This document shows, piece after piece, positions 8,015-17,120 of a DNA stretch of 64,000 nucleotides. This DNA is from a candidate division TA06 bacterium. Lineage in GTDB: Bacteria > Edwardsbacteria > AC1 > EtOH8. The stretch is from assembly GCA_016235665.1 (NCBI GenBank), contig JACRJI010000012.1, positions 124,001 to 188,000 of the forward strand. Reading direction: 5' to 3'. Position 1 is the stretch's first letter, and the number at the start of each line of letters is the position of its first letter. A model generated the notes under the pieces. The model ran no database searches. It was not told the DNA's origin and saw only the letters and a program-made list of their open reading frames with translations. The position numbers and the translations under genes were made by a program.

Positions 8015-9901
8015 ATGAAAAAGCTTACCCTGATAGCCCTGACGGCGGCTTTGATCCTGAGCTGCTTCAGCTATCTCCAGTCCCAGCAGACCGGCAGCCT
8101 GGCCGGGACGGTCACCGACGCCAGGACCGGCCGGGCCGTTTCCGGGGCCGCGGTCAATATTTTGAACACGCAATTCAGCGCCCTGACCGATAACCAGGGG
8201 AAGTATCTCATAAACAATGTCCCGGCCGGAAAATATTCCATCCAAGCCTCAGCCGCCGGGTACGATGCCCAGGTCAGAAAAAATATCACGGTCAAAGCCG
8301 GTTCGACAGTGACTGTTGACTTCAAACTAAACCCCCCGATCCCGGCCAAGGACGAGAAGAACCGGCTGTTTCCTGATGTGGCGGCAAAATGCTGTGAACA
8401 ATCGGCCCCGGCCTGCATGCCAATAGGCTCCGGAATGGTCTACCGGGGACAGCCCCAGGACTTCAACACCGAGGAATACTCCAAGATAGAAGAGAACGCC
8501 TTTAAGCAGGTCAAAGCCGACCCGCTTTCCACCTTCTCCATCGACGTGGACCCGGCCAGCTATGCCAATATGCGGCGGTTCATTAGCTCCGGGCAGCTGC
8601 CGCCCAAGGATGCTATCAGGATAGAAGAACTGATCAACTATTTCGACTATACCTACGCCCAGCCCGGCGATGGCCGCCCCTTTGCGGTGCATACCGAGGT
8701 GGCCGAATGCCCATGGAACCAGGGCCACCGCCTGGTGCGGATAGGCCTGAAGGGAAAAGAAATACCTCTGGACAAGCTTCCCCCGGCCAATCTGGTCTTT
8801 TTGTTGGACGTCTCCGGCTCAATGCAAAGCCCTGACAAACTTCCCCTTTTGAAATCAGCCTTCAAACTGCTGGTCAACCAGCTGCGGCCTCAGGACAGGG
8901 TGGCCATCGCGGTCTACGCCAGCGCCGAGGGTCTGGTCCTGCCCTCCACTCCGGGCAGCGACAAGAAGACCATCCTGGAAATGCTGGACAAACTGGAGGC
9001 CGGGGGCTGCACCGCCGGGGCGGCCGGGATCCAGCTGGCATACAGGACAGCCAGGGAGAATTTCATCAAGCACGGCAACAACCGGGTGATATTGGCCACC
9101 GACGGGGATTTCAATGTGGGAGTCTCCTCCACTTCGGAACTGATCCGGATGATCGAGCAGAAGAGGGAAGAGGGGATTTACCTTTCGGTGCTGGGCTTCG
9201 GCACCGGAAATCTCAAGGACTCCAGGATGGAACAGCTGGCCGACAAGGGCAATGGCAACTACGCCTACATCGACAACATCACCGAGGCCCGCAAGGTGCT
9301 GGTCAGCCAGATGGGAGGCACCCTGTTCACCATCGCCAAGGACGTCAAGATCCAGGTGGAATTCAACCCGGCCAAGGTGAAGGCCTACAAGCTGATCGGT
9401 TACGAGAACCGGCTGCTGAACAAGGAAGACTTCAACAACGACAGGAAGGACGCAGGCGAGCTGGGCTCCGGCCACACCGTGACCGCTCTGTACGAGATCA
9501 TCCCGGCCGGTTCACAGGAAGAGGTCCCGGGGGTGGATCCCTTAAAGTACCAGGAGACCAAGGTCTCCCCCAATGCTTCCAAGAGTTCCGAGATGATGAC
9601 GGTGAAACTGCGCTACAAGCTGCCGGCCGAGAGCGAAAGCAAGCTGATCTCCAAAGTGATCATGGACCGCAACGGCGAGATGGCGGAAGCTTCTGAAGAT
9701 TTCAGATTTGCCGCGGCGGTGGCCGAGTTCGGCCTGCTGATCAGGGACTCCGAGTTCAAGGGCAAGGCATCGTACGGGCAGGCTTTGGCGCTGGCCCGCG
9801 GGGCCAAGGGGCAGGACAAGGAGGGCTACCGGGCCGAGTTCATCAAACTGGCCGAGACGGCCCAGCTGCTGACCAAGAATCAGAGCCAAAATCAGGATTA
9901 G
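8015..9901 (+). CDS. VWA domain protein, YfbK-like, with N-terminal CarboxypepD_reg domain
   Basis: A 628-residue exported protein. The hydrophobic leader MKKLTLIALTAALILSC could be a lipoprotein signal (Cys at 17), though the lipobox is imperfect. A carboxypeptidase-regulatory beta-sandwich follows at about 28-108 (GSLAGTVTDARTG...SAAGYDAQV). Next comes the von Willebrand N-terminal region and a VWA domain whose MIDAS motif DVSGSMQ lies near 264, and finally a C-terminal region like DUF3520. This is the order seen in E. coli YfbK homologues, whose exact role is unclear; VWA proteins bind partners through a divalent metal. GGGAGAGG precedes the ATG. It is followed by a strong terminator and looks monocistronic. 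Confidence 0.88.
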   Translation: MKKLTLIALTAALILSCFSYLQSQQTGSLAGTVTDARTGRAVSGAAVNILNTQFSALTDNQGKYLINNVPAGKYSIQASAAGYDAQVRKNITVKAGSTVTVDFKLNPPIPAKDEKNRLFPDVAAKCCEQSAPACMPIGSGMVYRGQPQDFNTEEYSKIEENAFKQVKADPLSTFSIDVDPASYANMRRFISSGQLPPKDAIRIEELINYFDYTYAQPGDGRPFAVHTEVAECPWNQGHRLVRIGLKGKEIPLDKLPPANLVFLLDVSGSMQSPDKLPLLKSAFKLLVNQLRPQDRVAIAVYASAEGLVLPSTPGSDKKTILEMLDKLEAGGCTAGAAGIQLAYRTARENFIKHGNNRVILATDGDFNVGVSSTSELIRMIEQKREEGIYLSVLGFGTGNLKDSRMEQLADKGNGNYAYIDNITEARKVLVSQMGGTLFTIAKDVKIQVEFNPAKVKAYKLIGYENRLLNKEDFNNDRKDAGELGSGHTVTALYEIIPAGSQEEVPGVDPLKYQETKVSPNASKSSEMMTVKLRYKLPAESESKLISKVIMDRNGEMAEASEDFRFAAAVAEFGLLIRDSEFKGKASYGQALALARGAKGQDKEGYRAEFIKLAETAQLLTKNQSQNQD

Positions 9902-9921
9902 ACGGATTCGGGAAAAATATC

Positions 9922-9953
9922 AAAGGACGGCCATTGCTGGCCGTCCTTTTTTT
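9922..9953 (+). terminator. Rho-independent terminator after the VWA gene
   Basis: A 12-bp perfect stem (aaaggacggcca / tggccgtccttt) with loop ttgc, followed directly by a T-run. The -35 box of the nadE promoter starts two bases later. Confidence 0.92.
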
Positions 9954-9954
9954 C

Positions 9955-9983
9955 TTGACTTTAGCTCCGATTTACGTTATCTT
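9955..9983 (+). promoter_or_regulatory. Sigma-70 promoter for nadE
   Basis: TTGACT at 9955-9960, a 17-bp spacer and TATCTT at 9978-9983. The predicted transcript start near 9990 leaves a leader of about 33 nt before the GTG at 10023. Confidence 0.75.
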
Positions 9984-10022
9984 AATTTATCCTAACAATA
10001 ATTTACTGAGGTTCTAAAATAG

Positions 10023-11666
10023 GTGAAAATCGCCATTTGCCAATATAACCCGGTGGTGGGAGACTTAGAAGGGAATCTGGCCAAGGTCGCTTCGGCTTTA
10101 AAATCCTGCGCCAGGCAAAAGCCCGACCTGCTGGTCTTTCCCGAGCTGTTTCTGACCGGCTATCCGCCCCGCGATCTGCTGGAAAAGGACTGGTTCCTGC
10201 GGAAGATTGAGCAGGCCATAAAGGACATTACTAAACTGTCCCGAAAATATCCCGACACTGGGATACTAATTGGGGCGCCGACATTGGTCGTGGAAAAAAC
10301 TTCCATGCGTTTGCATAACTCGGCACTGTTGATCCACTGTGGCAAGGTCATCTTCACCCAGCACAAAACTTTGCTGCCAACCTACGATGTCTTTGATGAG
10401 ACCCGTTACTTCAAACCGGCGGAAAAAGTCTCGGTGGTGAACTTCAAAGGCCGGAAACTGGGAATATCCATCTGCGAGGATGCATGGAACGATGCCGCCT
10501 TGTGGCCAAAAGGGAGACCGTACAATCAGGATCCAGTAAAAACGTTAGCCAAGGCAGGGGCGGAAATATTCATCAACCTTTCAGCCTCGCCGTTCGAAAT
10601 GGGAAAAGCTTCCCTCAGGTCCGGCCTCTTTACAAGGCTGGCCAAGAAATACCGCAGGCCGTTCATCTATGTCAACCAGATAGGCGGAAACGACGAGTTG
10701 GTCTTCGACGGCCGCAGTTTTGCAGTGAACGAAGCCGGACAGCCGGTCCTGACGATGAAGGCCTTCCTGGAAGAACTGACGATATTTGACACAGAGGACA
10801 TTGCGCTCTCCGCAAAATGGTTCAAGGCTGACCCGGCCGTTGATGTTTATCAAGCCCTGGTTTTGGGCCTGCGGGATTACATTAAAAAGACCGGTTTTCA
10901 CCAGGCAGTGATAGGGCTTTCCGGCGGGATTGACTCGGCCCTGGTGGCAGCAATCGCGGCCGAGGCGCTGGGTCCCAAAAACGTGACGGGAATCTCCATG
11001 CCCTCGCCCTATTCTTCCAAAGGCAGCGTGGACGATTCCAGAAAGCTGGCCGAGAACCTGGGGATAGGTTTTAAGGTCATTCCCATCTCCGGACTGTACC
11101 AAAAATACCTGGCTTCGCTTAAAAATACCTTCAAAGGCACAAGATCCGGGCTGGCCGAGGAGAATATCCAGGCCCGCATCCGGGGAAATATTTTGATGGC
11201 TTTCTCCAACAAGTTCGGGCACATCGTGCTTTCCACCGGCAACAAGAGCGAGATGGCGGTGGGCTACTGCACGCTGTACGGCGACATGAGCGGCGGGCTG
11301 TCGGTGATCTCGGACGTTCCCAAGACCCTGGTCTACAAGATCGCCGGATATGTCAACCGGAAGGGGGAGATGGTCCCCGGGGCCACGATCAAGAAAGCGC
11401 CCTCGGCCGAACTGCGGCCCAATCAAAAGGACCAGGACACCCTGCCGCCCTACCCGGTGCTGGATGCGATCCTTGAGTATCATCTGGAAGACGGCAGGTC
11501 GCGGGAAGAGATCATCAAGCGCGGCTACAAACCTGCGGTGGTGGACTGGGTGATCAAAGCCGTAAGGAACAGCGAGTACAAGCGGCGGCAGGCCGCGCCG
11601 GGGTTGAAGGTGACCAGCAAGGCCTTCGGGTCAGGACGCAGAATGCCGGTGGCGGCCAAGTACTGA
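10023..11666 (+). CDS. nadE: Glutamine-dependent NAD+ synthetase
   Basis: A 547-residue two-domain enzyme that makes NAD+ from deamido-NAD+, ATP and glutamine, in the cytosol. The N-terminal carbon-nitrogen hydrolase (glutaminase) domain shows FPELFLTGYPPRD, the HKTLLPTYDVFDE lysine segment and the catalytic Cys in GISICEDAWND. The C-terminal synthetase has the PP-loop GLSGGIDSALVAA near 300 and STGNKSEMAVGYCT. It starts at GTG; a GAGG lies upstream. Length is usual for the fused bacterial form. A terminator and its own promoter separate it from the gene before. Confidence 0.97.
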   Translation: MKIAICQYNPVVGDLEGNLAKVASALKSCARQKPDLLVFPELFLTGYPPRDLLEKDWFLRKIEQAIKDITKLSRKYPDTGILIGAPTLVVEKTSMRLHNSALLIHCGKVIFTQHKTLLPTYDVFDETRYFKPAEKVSVVNFKGRKLGISICEDAWNDAALWPKGRPYNQDPVKTLAKAGAEIFINLSASPFEMGKASLRSGLFTRLAKKYRRPFIYVNQIGGNDELVFDGRSFAVNEAGQPVLTMKAFLEELTIFDTEDIALSAKWFKADPAVDVYQALVLGLRDYIKKTGFHQAVIGLSGGIDSALVAAIAAEALGPKNVTGISMPSPYSSKGSVDDSRKLAENLGIGFKVIPISGLYQKYLASLKNTFKGTRSGLAEENIQARIRGNILMAFSNKFGHIVLSTGNKSEMAVGYCTLYGDMSGGLSVISDVPKTLVYKIAGYVNRKGEMVPGATIKKAPSAELRPNQKDQDTLPPYPVLDAILEYHLEDGRSREEIIKRGYKPAVVDWVIKAVRNSEYKRRQAAPGLKVTSKAFGSGRRMPVAAKY

Positions 11667-11693
11667 TCTCTATTACTATGGCATGATGTCTGT

Positions 11694-11725
11694 CATTAGC
11701 CCAGTCCGTAAGGGCTGGGCTAATG
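11694..11725. terminator. Imperfect palindrome after nadE (family H)
   Basis: cattagcccag and ctgggctaatg pair as an 11-bp stem around a short loop. It has the TAGCCC/GGGCTA core of the palindromes at 7897 and 12938. It is a likely transcription end for nadE without a clear T-run. Confidence 0.55.
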
Positions 11726-11789
11726 GACGAAACTAATTGTTTACAGAAATACTCCTAATAAACTGAAACAGATATAAGGAGGATGGACC

Positions 11790-12926
11790 ATGGCGGACCA
11801 GTTCACCGAAACCGTCACCACCGGGTGGGGCAAAAGGATCATGAACTCCTTCATGGGAGTGCTGATAGGCATCCTGCTGTTCTTCTTCTCCTTCGTGGTC
11901 CTGTGGAAGACCGAGGGCCGCACCAATTATGCAAAGATCGCCGGCAAGGCGGTGGCCCTGTCCACGCAGTCCGTGGACCAGAACGGCCAGGACCAGCTGG
12001 TCTCGGCCACCGGAGCCCTGGAAACTCCAGATTCGGTGGGCGATCCGGAGTTCCTGCGGCCCGGCAGCTACATTATGCTGCAGCGGACGGTGGAGATGTA
12101 CGCCTGGAGGGAGCGCTCCAGTTCAAAGTCCGAGAAAAAGATGGGCGGCAGCGAGACCACCACCACTACTTACACCTACGAAAAAGAATGGACCTCCAAC
12201 CCGGAGAACTCAGCCGAGTTCAAGAAGCCCGAGGGCCACGCCAATCCCGGCTTGGATATTGCGGAAAAGGAATTCTATGCCAGCCAGGCCAAACTGGGGG
12301 CCTATGAGCTGGATATCCAGAACATGCAGCTGCCGGACGCCCCGAAATTAGAGATAGGACAGAACGACCTGTCGCCGGAGATGCCCGACAGCTTCAAGCT
12401 TTCACAAGGTTATTTGTTCAAGGGGAAGGGGACCTTAAGCGAACCGGAAGTGGGCGATATCCGTTTGAGCTTCGGGGCCATCGCTTCCGGCAAAAAGGTG
12501 ACGGTCTTCGGCAAGCTGATCGGCGGGGCCATTGAGCCGTATATGATCAAGGGCGAGACCAAGTTCTACCGGGCCATGGCCGGCACCAGGGACGAGGCCA
12601 TAGCCCAGCTTAAGGCGGAGTACAAGATGACCGGTTGGATCGGCCGGATCATCGGCTTTTTGATGATGTGGATCGGGATGCTGATGCTGCTTGGTCCGCT
12701 GCACACCGTGCTGGATGTCCTGCCGTTCCTGGGCACCGCCAGCCGCTTTGTGGTGGGGCTGATGACCTTTCCCATTGCCCTGGTGCTGTCTCTGGTAACC
12801 ATCATCGTCTCCATGATAGCCCATAATATCATCGCTCTGGTGATCGTGCTGGCGCTGGTGGCCGGAGGGATCTTGTTCCTGATGCGAAAGAAGAAACAGC
12901 CGGTAGCTCAGGCAGCGGTGAAATAA
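11790..12926 (+). CDS. TMEM43 (LUMA/DUF1625) family membrane protein
   Basis: A 378-residue membrane protein with the TMEM43 layout. One transmembrane helix sits near the N-terminus (about 25-42, GVLIGILLFFFSFVVLW). A long soluble region follows, including a Ser/Thr-rich stretch and EKEWTSNPENSAEFK. Hydrophobic segments after about 285 form the C-terminal membrane domain, ending in a basic tail MRKKKQP. Homologues occur in animals and scattered bacteria; the bacterial function is not established. AAGGAGG stands before the ATG. It appears monocistronic between palindromes at 11694 and 12938. Confidence 0.85.
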   Translation: MADQFTETVTTGWGKRIMNSFMGVLIGILLFFFSFVVLWKTEGRTNYAKIAGKAVALSTQSVDQNGQDQLVSATGALETPDSVGDPEFLRPGSYIMLQRTVEMYAWRERSSSKSEKKMGGSETTTTTYTYEKEWTSNPENSAEFKKPEGHANPGLDIAEKEFYASQAKLGAYELDIQNMQLPDAPKLEIGQNDLSPEMPDSFKLSQGYLFKGKGTLSEPEVGDIRLSFGAIASGKKVTVFGKLIGGAIEPYMIKGETKFYRAMAGTRDEAIAQLKAEYKMTGWIGRIIGFLMMWIGMLMLLGPLHTVLDVLPFLGTASRFVVGLMTFPIALVLSLVTIIVSMIAHNIIALVIVLALVAGGILFLMRKKKQPVAQAAVK

Positions 12927-12937
12927 ACGGAAGACAA

Positions 12938-12971
12938 AAAATAGCCCAGGCATTAATGCCTGGGCTATTTT
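12938..12971. terminator. Perfect 34-bp palindrome, bidirectional terminator-like
   Basis: aaaatagcccaggcatt followed by its exact reverse complement, flanked by an A-run on the left and a T-rich run on the right. It would terminate the TMEM43-like gene on the plus strand and could act on leftward transcripts too. Confidence 0.75.
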
Positions 12972-13023
12972 GTTTTTGTCAATTATTAACTCAACCCACT
13001 TCGGCTCTGCTCAGCGCAAGCCT

Positions 13024-13060
13024 TACTCCCCTTCTCTTTTAAAGAGAAGGGGACGGGGGA
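13024..13060 (-). repeat. Family A palindromic repeat, copy A9
   Basis: ccccttctcttt and aaagagaagggg form a 12-bp perfect stem, followed by gacggggga. Read on the minus strand it is a divergent member of the CCTC-CCC palindrome family. It lies between the batE stop and the terminator-like palindrome at 12938, and could end the Bat operon transcript. Confidence 0.6.
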
Positions 13061-13077
13061 TGAGTTCCCTTCGGGGA

Positions 13078-13794
13078 CTAAAACACTCTTTCCACTTCAT
13101 CTCTCCTGACCCATCCCCCGATGCCCCCGGGCATCTGGATCAGCAGGTACTCGCCCCGGGTCTCCTTGATCTGTCCCTCGGTGCCGTCGTGGACCAGGAT
13201 GATCTGCTTGTACTCCGGGCCGGGGCCGCTCAAGGCGCTGACCTCGGCGGCAGTGATCACCACCGGGAACTGCTGCCGCTCGTTCCTCCAGGTTAAAAGG
13301 TCAGCCAGGAAAAAGAGGAAGACCAAAACCCAGAAAATGGAAATGTAAGCATAAGCCTTTTTACGGTAGATCACGAACAGGGCCAGCATCAAAGAACCAA
13401 GCCCAAAGCAGATCAGGGCCATCAGGGCGGCTTCGCGCTCCGAAAAAAAGTGGAACAGGTCGTAAAGGAGCCTGGAAAAAGGGTCGGGCACTGTCAGTAT
13501 CTTGTCGGCCCGGTAACTGCGGACGAATTCAAGGTTGGCCCGGATGTCCCGGTCCCGGGGGCTTAAGTACTGGGCCCGGCGGTAGCTGGCCAAGGCCTGT
13601 CCGGCCTGTCCGTTCTTGAAATAGGCATTACCCAGGTTATACAGCACCGAGGCATCCGGCCCGGCCTGCAGGGCCTGCTGATAGGCGGCCACGGCTCCGG
13701 CGTAGTCGTTCTGGCTGTAACACTTGTTGCCCAGGTTGTAGAATTCAGCCGGGCTTAAGGCGATGGCGATATAGAGTAATAGATGGGTCAGCAT
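13078..13794 (-). CDS. batE: BatE-like TPR and SH3 membrane protein
   Basis: A 238-residue last gene of the Bat operon. A signal-like N-terminus (MLTHLLLYIAIALSPAEF) precedes two to three TPR units (YNLGNKCYSQNDYAGAVAAY, YNLGNAYFKNGQAGQALASY). Two hydrophobic helices follow, then a C-terminal SH3-like region ending GGWVRRDEVERVF. This is the BatE layout. I chose the ATG at 13794 because the protein then starts with the signal; an in-frame ATG at 13833 and an open frame to 13914 exist, but that upstream part is encoded by repeat D1. Bat proteins are periplasmic or membrane partners of MoxR and are linked to oxygen or stress tolerance in Bacteroides; a molecular role is unproven. Confidence 0.82.
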   Translation of the reverse strand: MLTHLLLYIAIALSPAEFYNLGNKCYSQNDYAGAVAAYQQALQAGPDASVLYNLGNAYFKNGQAGQALASYRRAQYLSPRDRDIRANLEFVRSYRADKILTVPDPFSRLLYDLFHFFSEREAALMALICFGLGSLMLALFVIYRKKAYAYISIFWVLVFLFFLADLLTWRNERQQFPVVITAAEVSALSGPGPEYKQIILVHDGTEGQIKETRGEYLLIQMPGGIGGWVRRDEVERVF

Positions 13795-13831
13795 AACATT
13801 AGTTATTGGATAATGTTTATCTAATTTGATC

Positions 13832-14088
13832 ATGTTCTTTTTCTTTTTTGTGCCGCCAAATAAGAAAAAGAACCAAAAAGAAAAAAGCTCGTCGCAAAAT
13901 ACTATCCGGGCCACGCTTACGCCAAGGCTTCAGCGGGCCCGCGCTGCGCTTCTCGTTGATGGCGGGCTTGTCTGAACTCGGGCTTTGGCCCAGCCCTCAA
14001 ACAGGCCAGACAAGCTTTTTCCGCCATAAACTGCGATGCTCACTGATAGAATTTAACGCGACATACGGGGTGGCACCGGTAGATCAGT
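13832..14088 (+). repeat. Family D structured element, copy D1
   Basis: A 257-bp repeat between batE and batD. It opens with a 12-bp perfect hairpin (gttctttttctt / aagaaaaagaac). The conserved core follows, with the inverted pair gcttgtctg / cagacaagc enclosing a smaller hairpin gggct / agccc, and the element closes with tttaacgcgacatac...ggcaccgg. Copies D2 (20739) and D3 (47504, reversed) share these parts. D1 alone carries about 30 extra bases inside (near 13911-13942). It fills the gene-free gap 13795-14131. Short open frames across it are not conserved in length and are not called. Confidence 0.85.
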
Positions 14089-14131
14089 ACATTTCTGGTG
14101 CTATCTGGATAATTGTTATTGAACATTAGAG

Positions 14132-15910
14132 CTACAGTTGGCTCAGTATCTCCCGGGACCTTTCGAACAGCTCCCGGGGCGTTTTGTATGCGGCCTGTCC
14201 CGGCGAGAACCGGGCGATGTCGCATTGCTCGATTATCTCGATGATCTTCTCCACCAGTCCTGGCGCCAGGTTCAGCTGCAGAAGCCCGGCCTTGAGTTGG
14301 TCCTTGGAAAGGGCGTGGGTGTCCAAATTGTAGCGGTCGCCTACATATCCCAGCACCGCCTGGAAAAGCACGGCGTAAAATTCCTGGCGGGGATCGTTCT
14401 GCAGCAGCTTTTCGGCGGCCTTCAGCCTCTTTTTGACCAGGGCCCCTGATCTGTGTTTGCGGGCATAACCCCGGTCGCTGTCCAATTTGTTGCGGTGAGC
14501 GCGATAGAGGAACGATAGACCCAGCAGGGCGAACGACAGCAGATAACCAAATCCCAATAGCCACCACGGCGGCTGTTTTAAAGGTTTGATCTCCGTTCGG
14601 TCCGGCTTGATGTAATTAATGTCGGTGCCCAGCACCTTCAGGCCGGTGGCTTCCACCAGCGGGGCATTGGGGGTGCAGCCGGTGGCGGTGCATTCCAAAA
14701 CCTTTGACTGGAGGGTGTGGTAGCTTTTGTCGCCGGGATCAAAATAGGCCATCTTGATGGCCGGCAGGACGTACTTGCCGTCGGCCTGGGGGATGACCGG
14801 GTAGCGGAAGGTCTTGGAGCCTTTGATGACATCGCCCGAGGCCTGGATCTGGTCCTTGATCTCGGGGTCCAGTATCTTAAGGCCCGTGGCTGGAGGAATG
14901 ACGGGCTTTTCGATCAGCCTGATGTTCCCGGTGCCGGAGACCTTGATGGTCAAGTTGATGGGCTCGCTGTCGGTGGTGGAGGTTCTGTCCAGTTCCGCGG
15001 TCATGGTGAACCTGCCCACCCCGCCGGTGAATTCCGCCGGCTTGCCGCTCTCCGGCAGGGGCAGCACCGTCAAGCGCAGGGGTTTGGATTCCACCTTGAC
15101 GGCCTGGGTAGTGCCGAACATGTCAAATATATCACGGGAACCCTGCACCACGCCGACGTTCATGGACAGGGGGCCTATCTCGACCTCTCCGGATGTGACC
15201 GGGAACAGGGCGGTCTTTTTAAGCAGGGCCACCTCAAATTGCTTGCCGTCGACCACCTTGCGCTGGAAATTAAGCTTATCCGCGTCATATATCTTCTCCG
15301 GCCAGAAACCGCTGAATGAAGGCATCTGGACATCTCCGACGCCGCTTATCTGAAAACGGTTGTAAAGGGAGAACTCCACGTTGACCTGCTCGCCCTGGTA
15401 AACCGTCTTTCTGCTGGCGTTGGCCGAAAGGAAGAGATTGCCGTCAATAGGCACCCTGGATTGCGAGGTTTGGGAGTTTTGTCCCTGCTGTCTGGGCTGG
15501 GCCTGGGCGGTCTTGGTCACCTCGATGCTGATGGGCTGGCTTTGGTACTCCTGGCCTTCGTAGTTTATTTTGCAAGGGCCGATGGTCAGCTGGCCGGTCT
15601 TCTTGGCGCTGAGGTAGTAGACGAAGTTGACGGTGGCCTGCTTCTTCATGCTGCCGTTGATGATCGAGATGCTGGTGGACTGGGAGGAGGAGCTGCCCAG
15701 CAGGTTGAAATCGGGCAGGTCCGGCAGCTGGGGCTTGGGGACCGTGGCCATGCCCTCGCCCTGGACGGTGACGTTCAAAGTGAATTGTTCGCCCAGGCCC
15801 ACCGTGCTTTGGTCCACCGAGGCGTTGAAATCGATGCCGGCGGCACATACACTGGTAACGAGGGCAAAAGTCACCAGGACGGCAGAAAATATTTTTACAA
15901 AGGTAGTCAT
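14132..15910 (-). CDS. batD: BatD, large periplasmic protein of the Bat operon
   Basis: A 592-residue exported protein. The N-terminal signal peptide MTTFVKIFSAVLVTFALVTS ends near the Ala at 23-24. Several immunoglobulin-like beta-sandwich regions follow, containing the BatD hallmarks (VGLGEQFTLNVTVQGEG, a Ser-rich loop LLGSSSSQSTS, and YYLSAKKTGQLTIGP). A single transmembrane helix lies near 465-485 (PPWWLLGFGYLLSFALLGL), then a basic cytoplasmic tail with a helical bundle. Length fits BatD. It lies downstream of the MFS gene (11 bases between 15910 and 15921) and upstream of batE, with repeat D1 between. It should sit in the inner membrane with the beta domains in the periplasm. Confidence 0.9.
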   Translation of the reverse strand: MTTFVKIFSAVLVTFALVTSVCAAGIDFNASVDQSTVGLGEQFTLNVTVQGEGMATVPKPQLPDLPDFNLLGSSSSQSTSISIINGSMKKQATVNFVYYLSAKKTGQLTIGPCKINYEGQEYQSQPISIEVTKTAQAQPRQQGQNSQTSQSRVPIDGNLFLSANASRKTVYQGEQVNVEFSLYNRFQISGVGDVQMPSFSGFWPEKIYDADKLNFQRKVVDGKQFEVALLKKTALFPVTSGEVEIGPLSMNVGVVQGSRDIFDMFGTTQAVKVESKPLRLTVLPLPESGKPAEFTGGVGRFTMTAELDRTSTTDSEPINLTIKVSGTGNIRLIEKPVIPPATGLKILDPEIKDQIQASGDVIKGSKTFRYPVIPQADGKYVLPAIKMAYFDPGDKSYHTLQSKVLECTATGCTPNAPLVEATGLKVLGTDINYIKPDRTEIKPLKQPPWWLLGFGYLLSFALLGLSFLYRAHRNKLDSDRGYARKHRSGALVKKRLKAAEKLLQNDPRQEFYAVLFQAVLGYVGDRYNLDTHALSKDQLKAGLLQLNLAPGLVEKIIEIIEQCDIARFSPGQAAYKTPRELFERSREILSQL

Positions 15911-15920
15911 AGAATATTCG

Positions 15921-17120
15921 TTATTTTCTCTGGGTATCCAAGTATTTATTTTGAAATGAAAGGTAGTAAAAGGTATATGCTAAAGCAACCGCCCCTAAAA
16001 AGCCGAAACCTGCAAAGATATCGAAACGGGTGCTGAAAAACCCGAACAAGAGACCCACTACAATGGAGCCGATCCTCAAAGCCAGAGATTGAAATGATTC
16101 GATCGTGGCGCGATGAGAGGAGTCTATGCGGTGATGGAGATATCCCAGCGACAAAGGCTGGGCTGCGCCGACCAGCGAAAAGGCTGCCATGAACGGGACG
16201 AGACCCCAAGGAGAGCGGATACGGCTGGAAACGATGAAGCATACCGACAAAACGACCAATATGGCAGACAGTACCATTTTCAGTGGTATCCGATCCTTGT
16301 ATTTAACGGCCAGGTAGCCGGAAGCATTATACAAAAAACCGAAACCGGCGCTGATGATGCCGAAATATACCAATGGTATGCCTACTTCCTTATTGTAGAC
16401 CTGGTAGTACTCCCAGAAATAATTCACTATGGAGCCGATAATGACGCCGTAAAAAATAACAAACAACAAGGAATGGGATTTTCTTAGGAACTGGAATGCC
16501 TCCTGCATATGTTTCCAGTACGAACCCTCGCCGTTATCTTCACTGGTGACTACTTTCGGGTTTTTAAGGCTGAGGGCAAAGAAAAATGAAGCCGTGACGC
16601 TTATCACCGACATCCAGTAGTTGAAGGTATAGCCTTTTCTGGAGGCCATATACCCTCCTAACAGGGCGGCGGAAGCGGCGGCGGCGAAATCTAAAATATT
16701 GATCCGGGCCAGTTTGTTTTCAAAGAAGGATTCCTGTCCTTGCTCCTTCAGGGTATCGTACAGAATTGAATTGAGGGTCCCGCTGGCTAAGGCCCCGGCT
16801 ATCGCCGCCGAGACCATTGACAGTGAAAATATCCAGAAATTATAAGCGAAGATCAGTATGAAGAATTCAAAGAAAGTAAAAAAAGCGCTCAGTACCATGA
16901 CCTTCTTCCGGTCCCATTTGTCGGCCAATGCTCCGGTGGGTATTTCCAGCAGGCTGACTATGGTCAGGTAAATGACCTCCAAATAGACCATTTGCTGGAT
17001 GGAAAGGCCGCGCTCCAAAGCGAACAGACGCTCGATAACATAAGCGAAGATCAAAGTGTGAAAGAATAAATATCCGTATATCTTCCAGATATTCGATCCT
17101 ACGCCCTTGTATGTTATCAC
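15921..17120 (-). CDS. MFS transporter inside the Bat operon
   Basis: A 399-residue polytopic membrane protein with about twelve hydrophobic segments. It carries the MFS loop motif between helices 2 and 3 (GALADKWDRKKVMV) and its weaker repeat later. The substrate cannot be read from the sequence. The ATG overlaps the stop of the batB-batC gene by four bases (17117-17120), so the two are translationally coupled. MFS genes are not part of the usual Bat set, so this is a lineage-specific addition. Base use is a little richer in A/T than its neighbours, which fits a later arrival. Confidence 0.85.
   Translation of the reverse strand: MITYKGVGSNIWKIYGYLFFHTLIFAYVIERLFALERGLSIQQMVYLEVIYLTIVSLLEIPTGALADKWDRKKVMVLSAFFTFFEFFILIFAYNFWIFSLSMVSAAIAGALASGTLNSILYDTLKEQGQESFFENKLARINILDFAAAASAALLGGYMASRKGYTFNYWMSVISVTASFFFALSLKNPKVVTSEDNGEGSYWKHMQEAFQFLRKSHSLLFVIFYGVIIGSIVNYFWEYYQVYNKEVGIPLVYFGIISAGFGFLYNASGYLAVKYKDRIPLKMVLSAILVVLSVCFIVSSRIRSPWGLVPFMAAFSLVGAAQPLSLGYLHHRIDSSHRATIESFQSLALRIGSIVVGLLFGFFSTRFDIFAGFGFLGAVALAYTFYYLSFQNKYLDTQRK

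Noticed and set aside
13848-14129. Open frames across repeat D1 (and similar ones in D2 and D3) with shared peptide LSELGLW.SPQTGQTSFF
   Set aside because: The shared peptide follows from shared DNA. Starts and ends differ in each copy, and the region is a set of hairpins, so I call a repeat and not genes.
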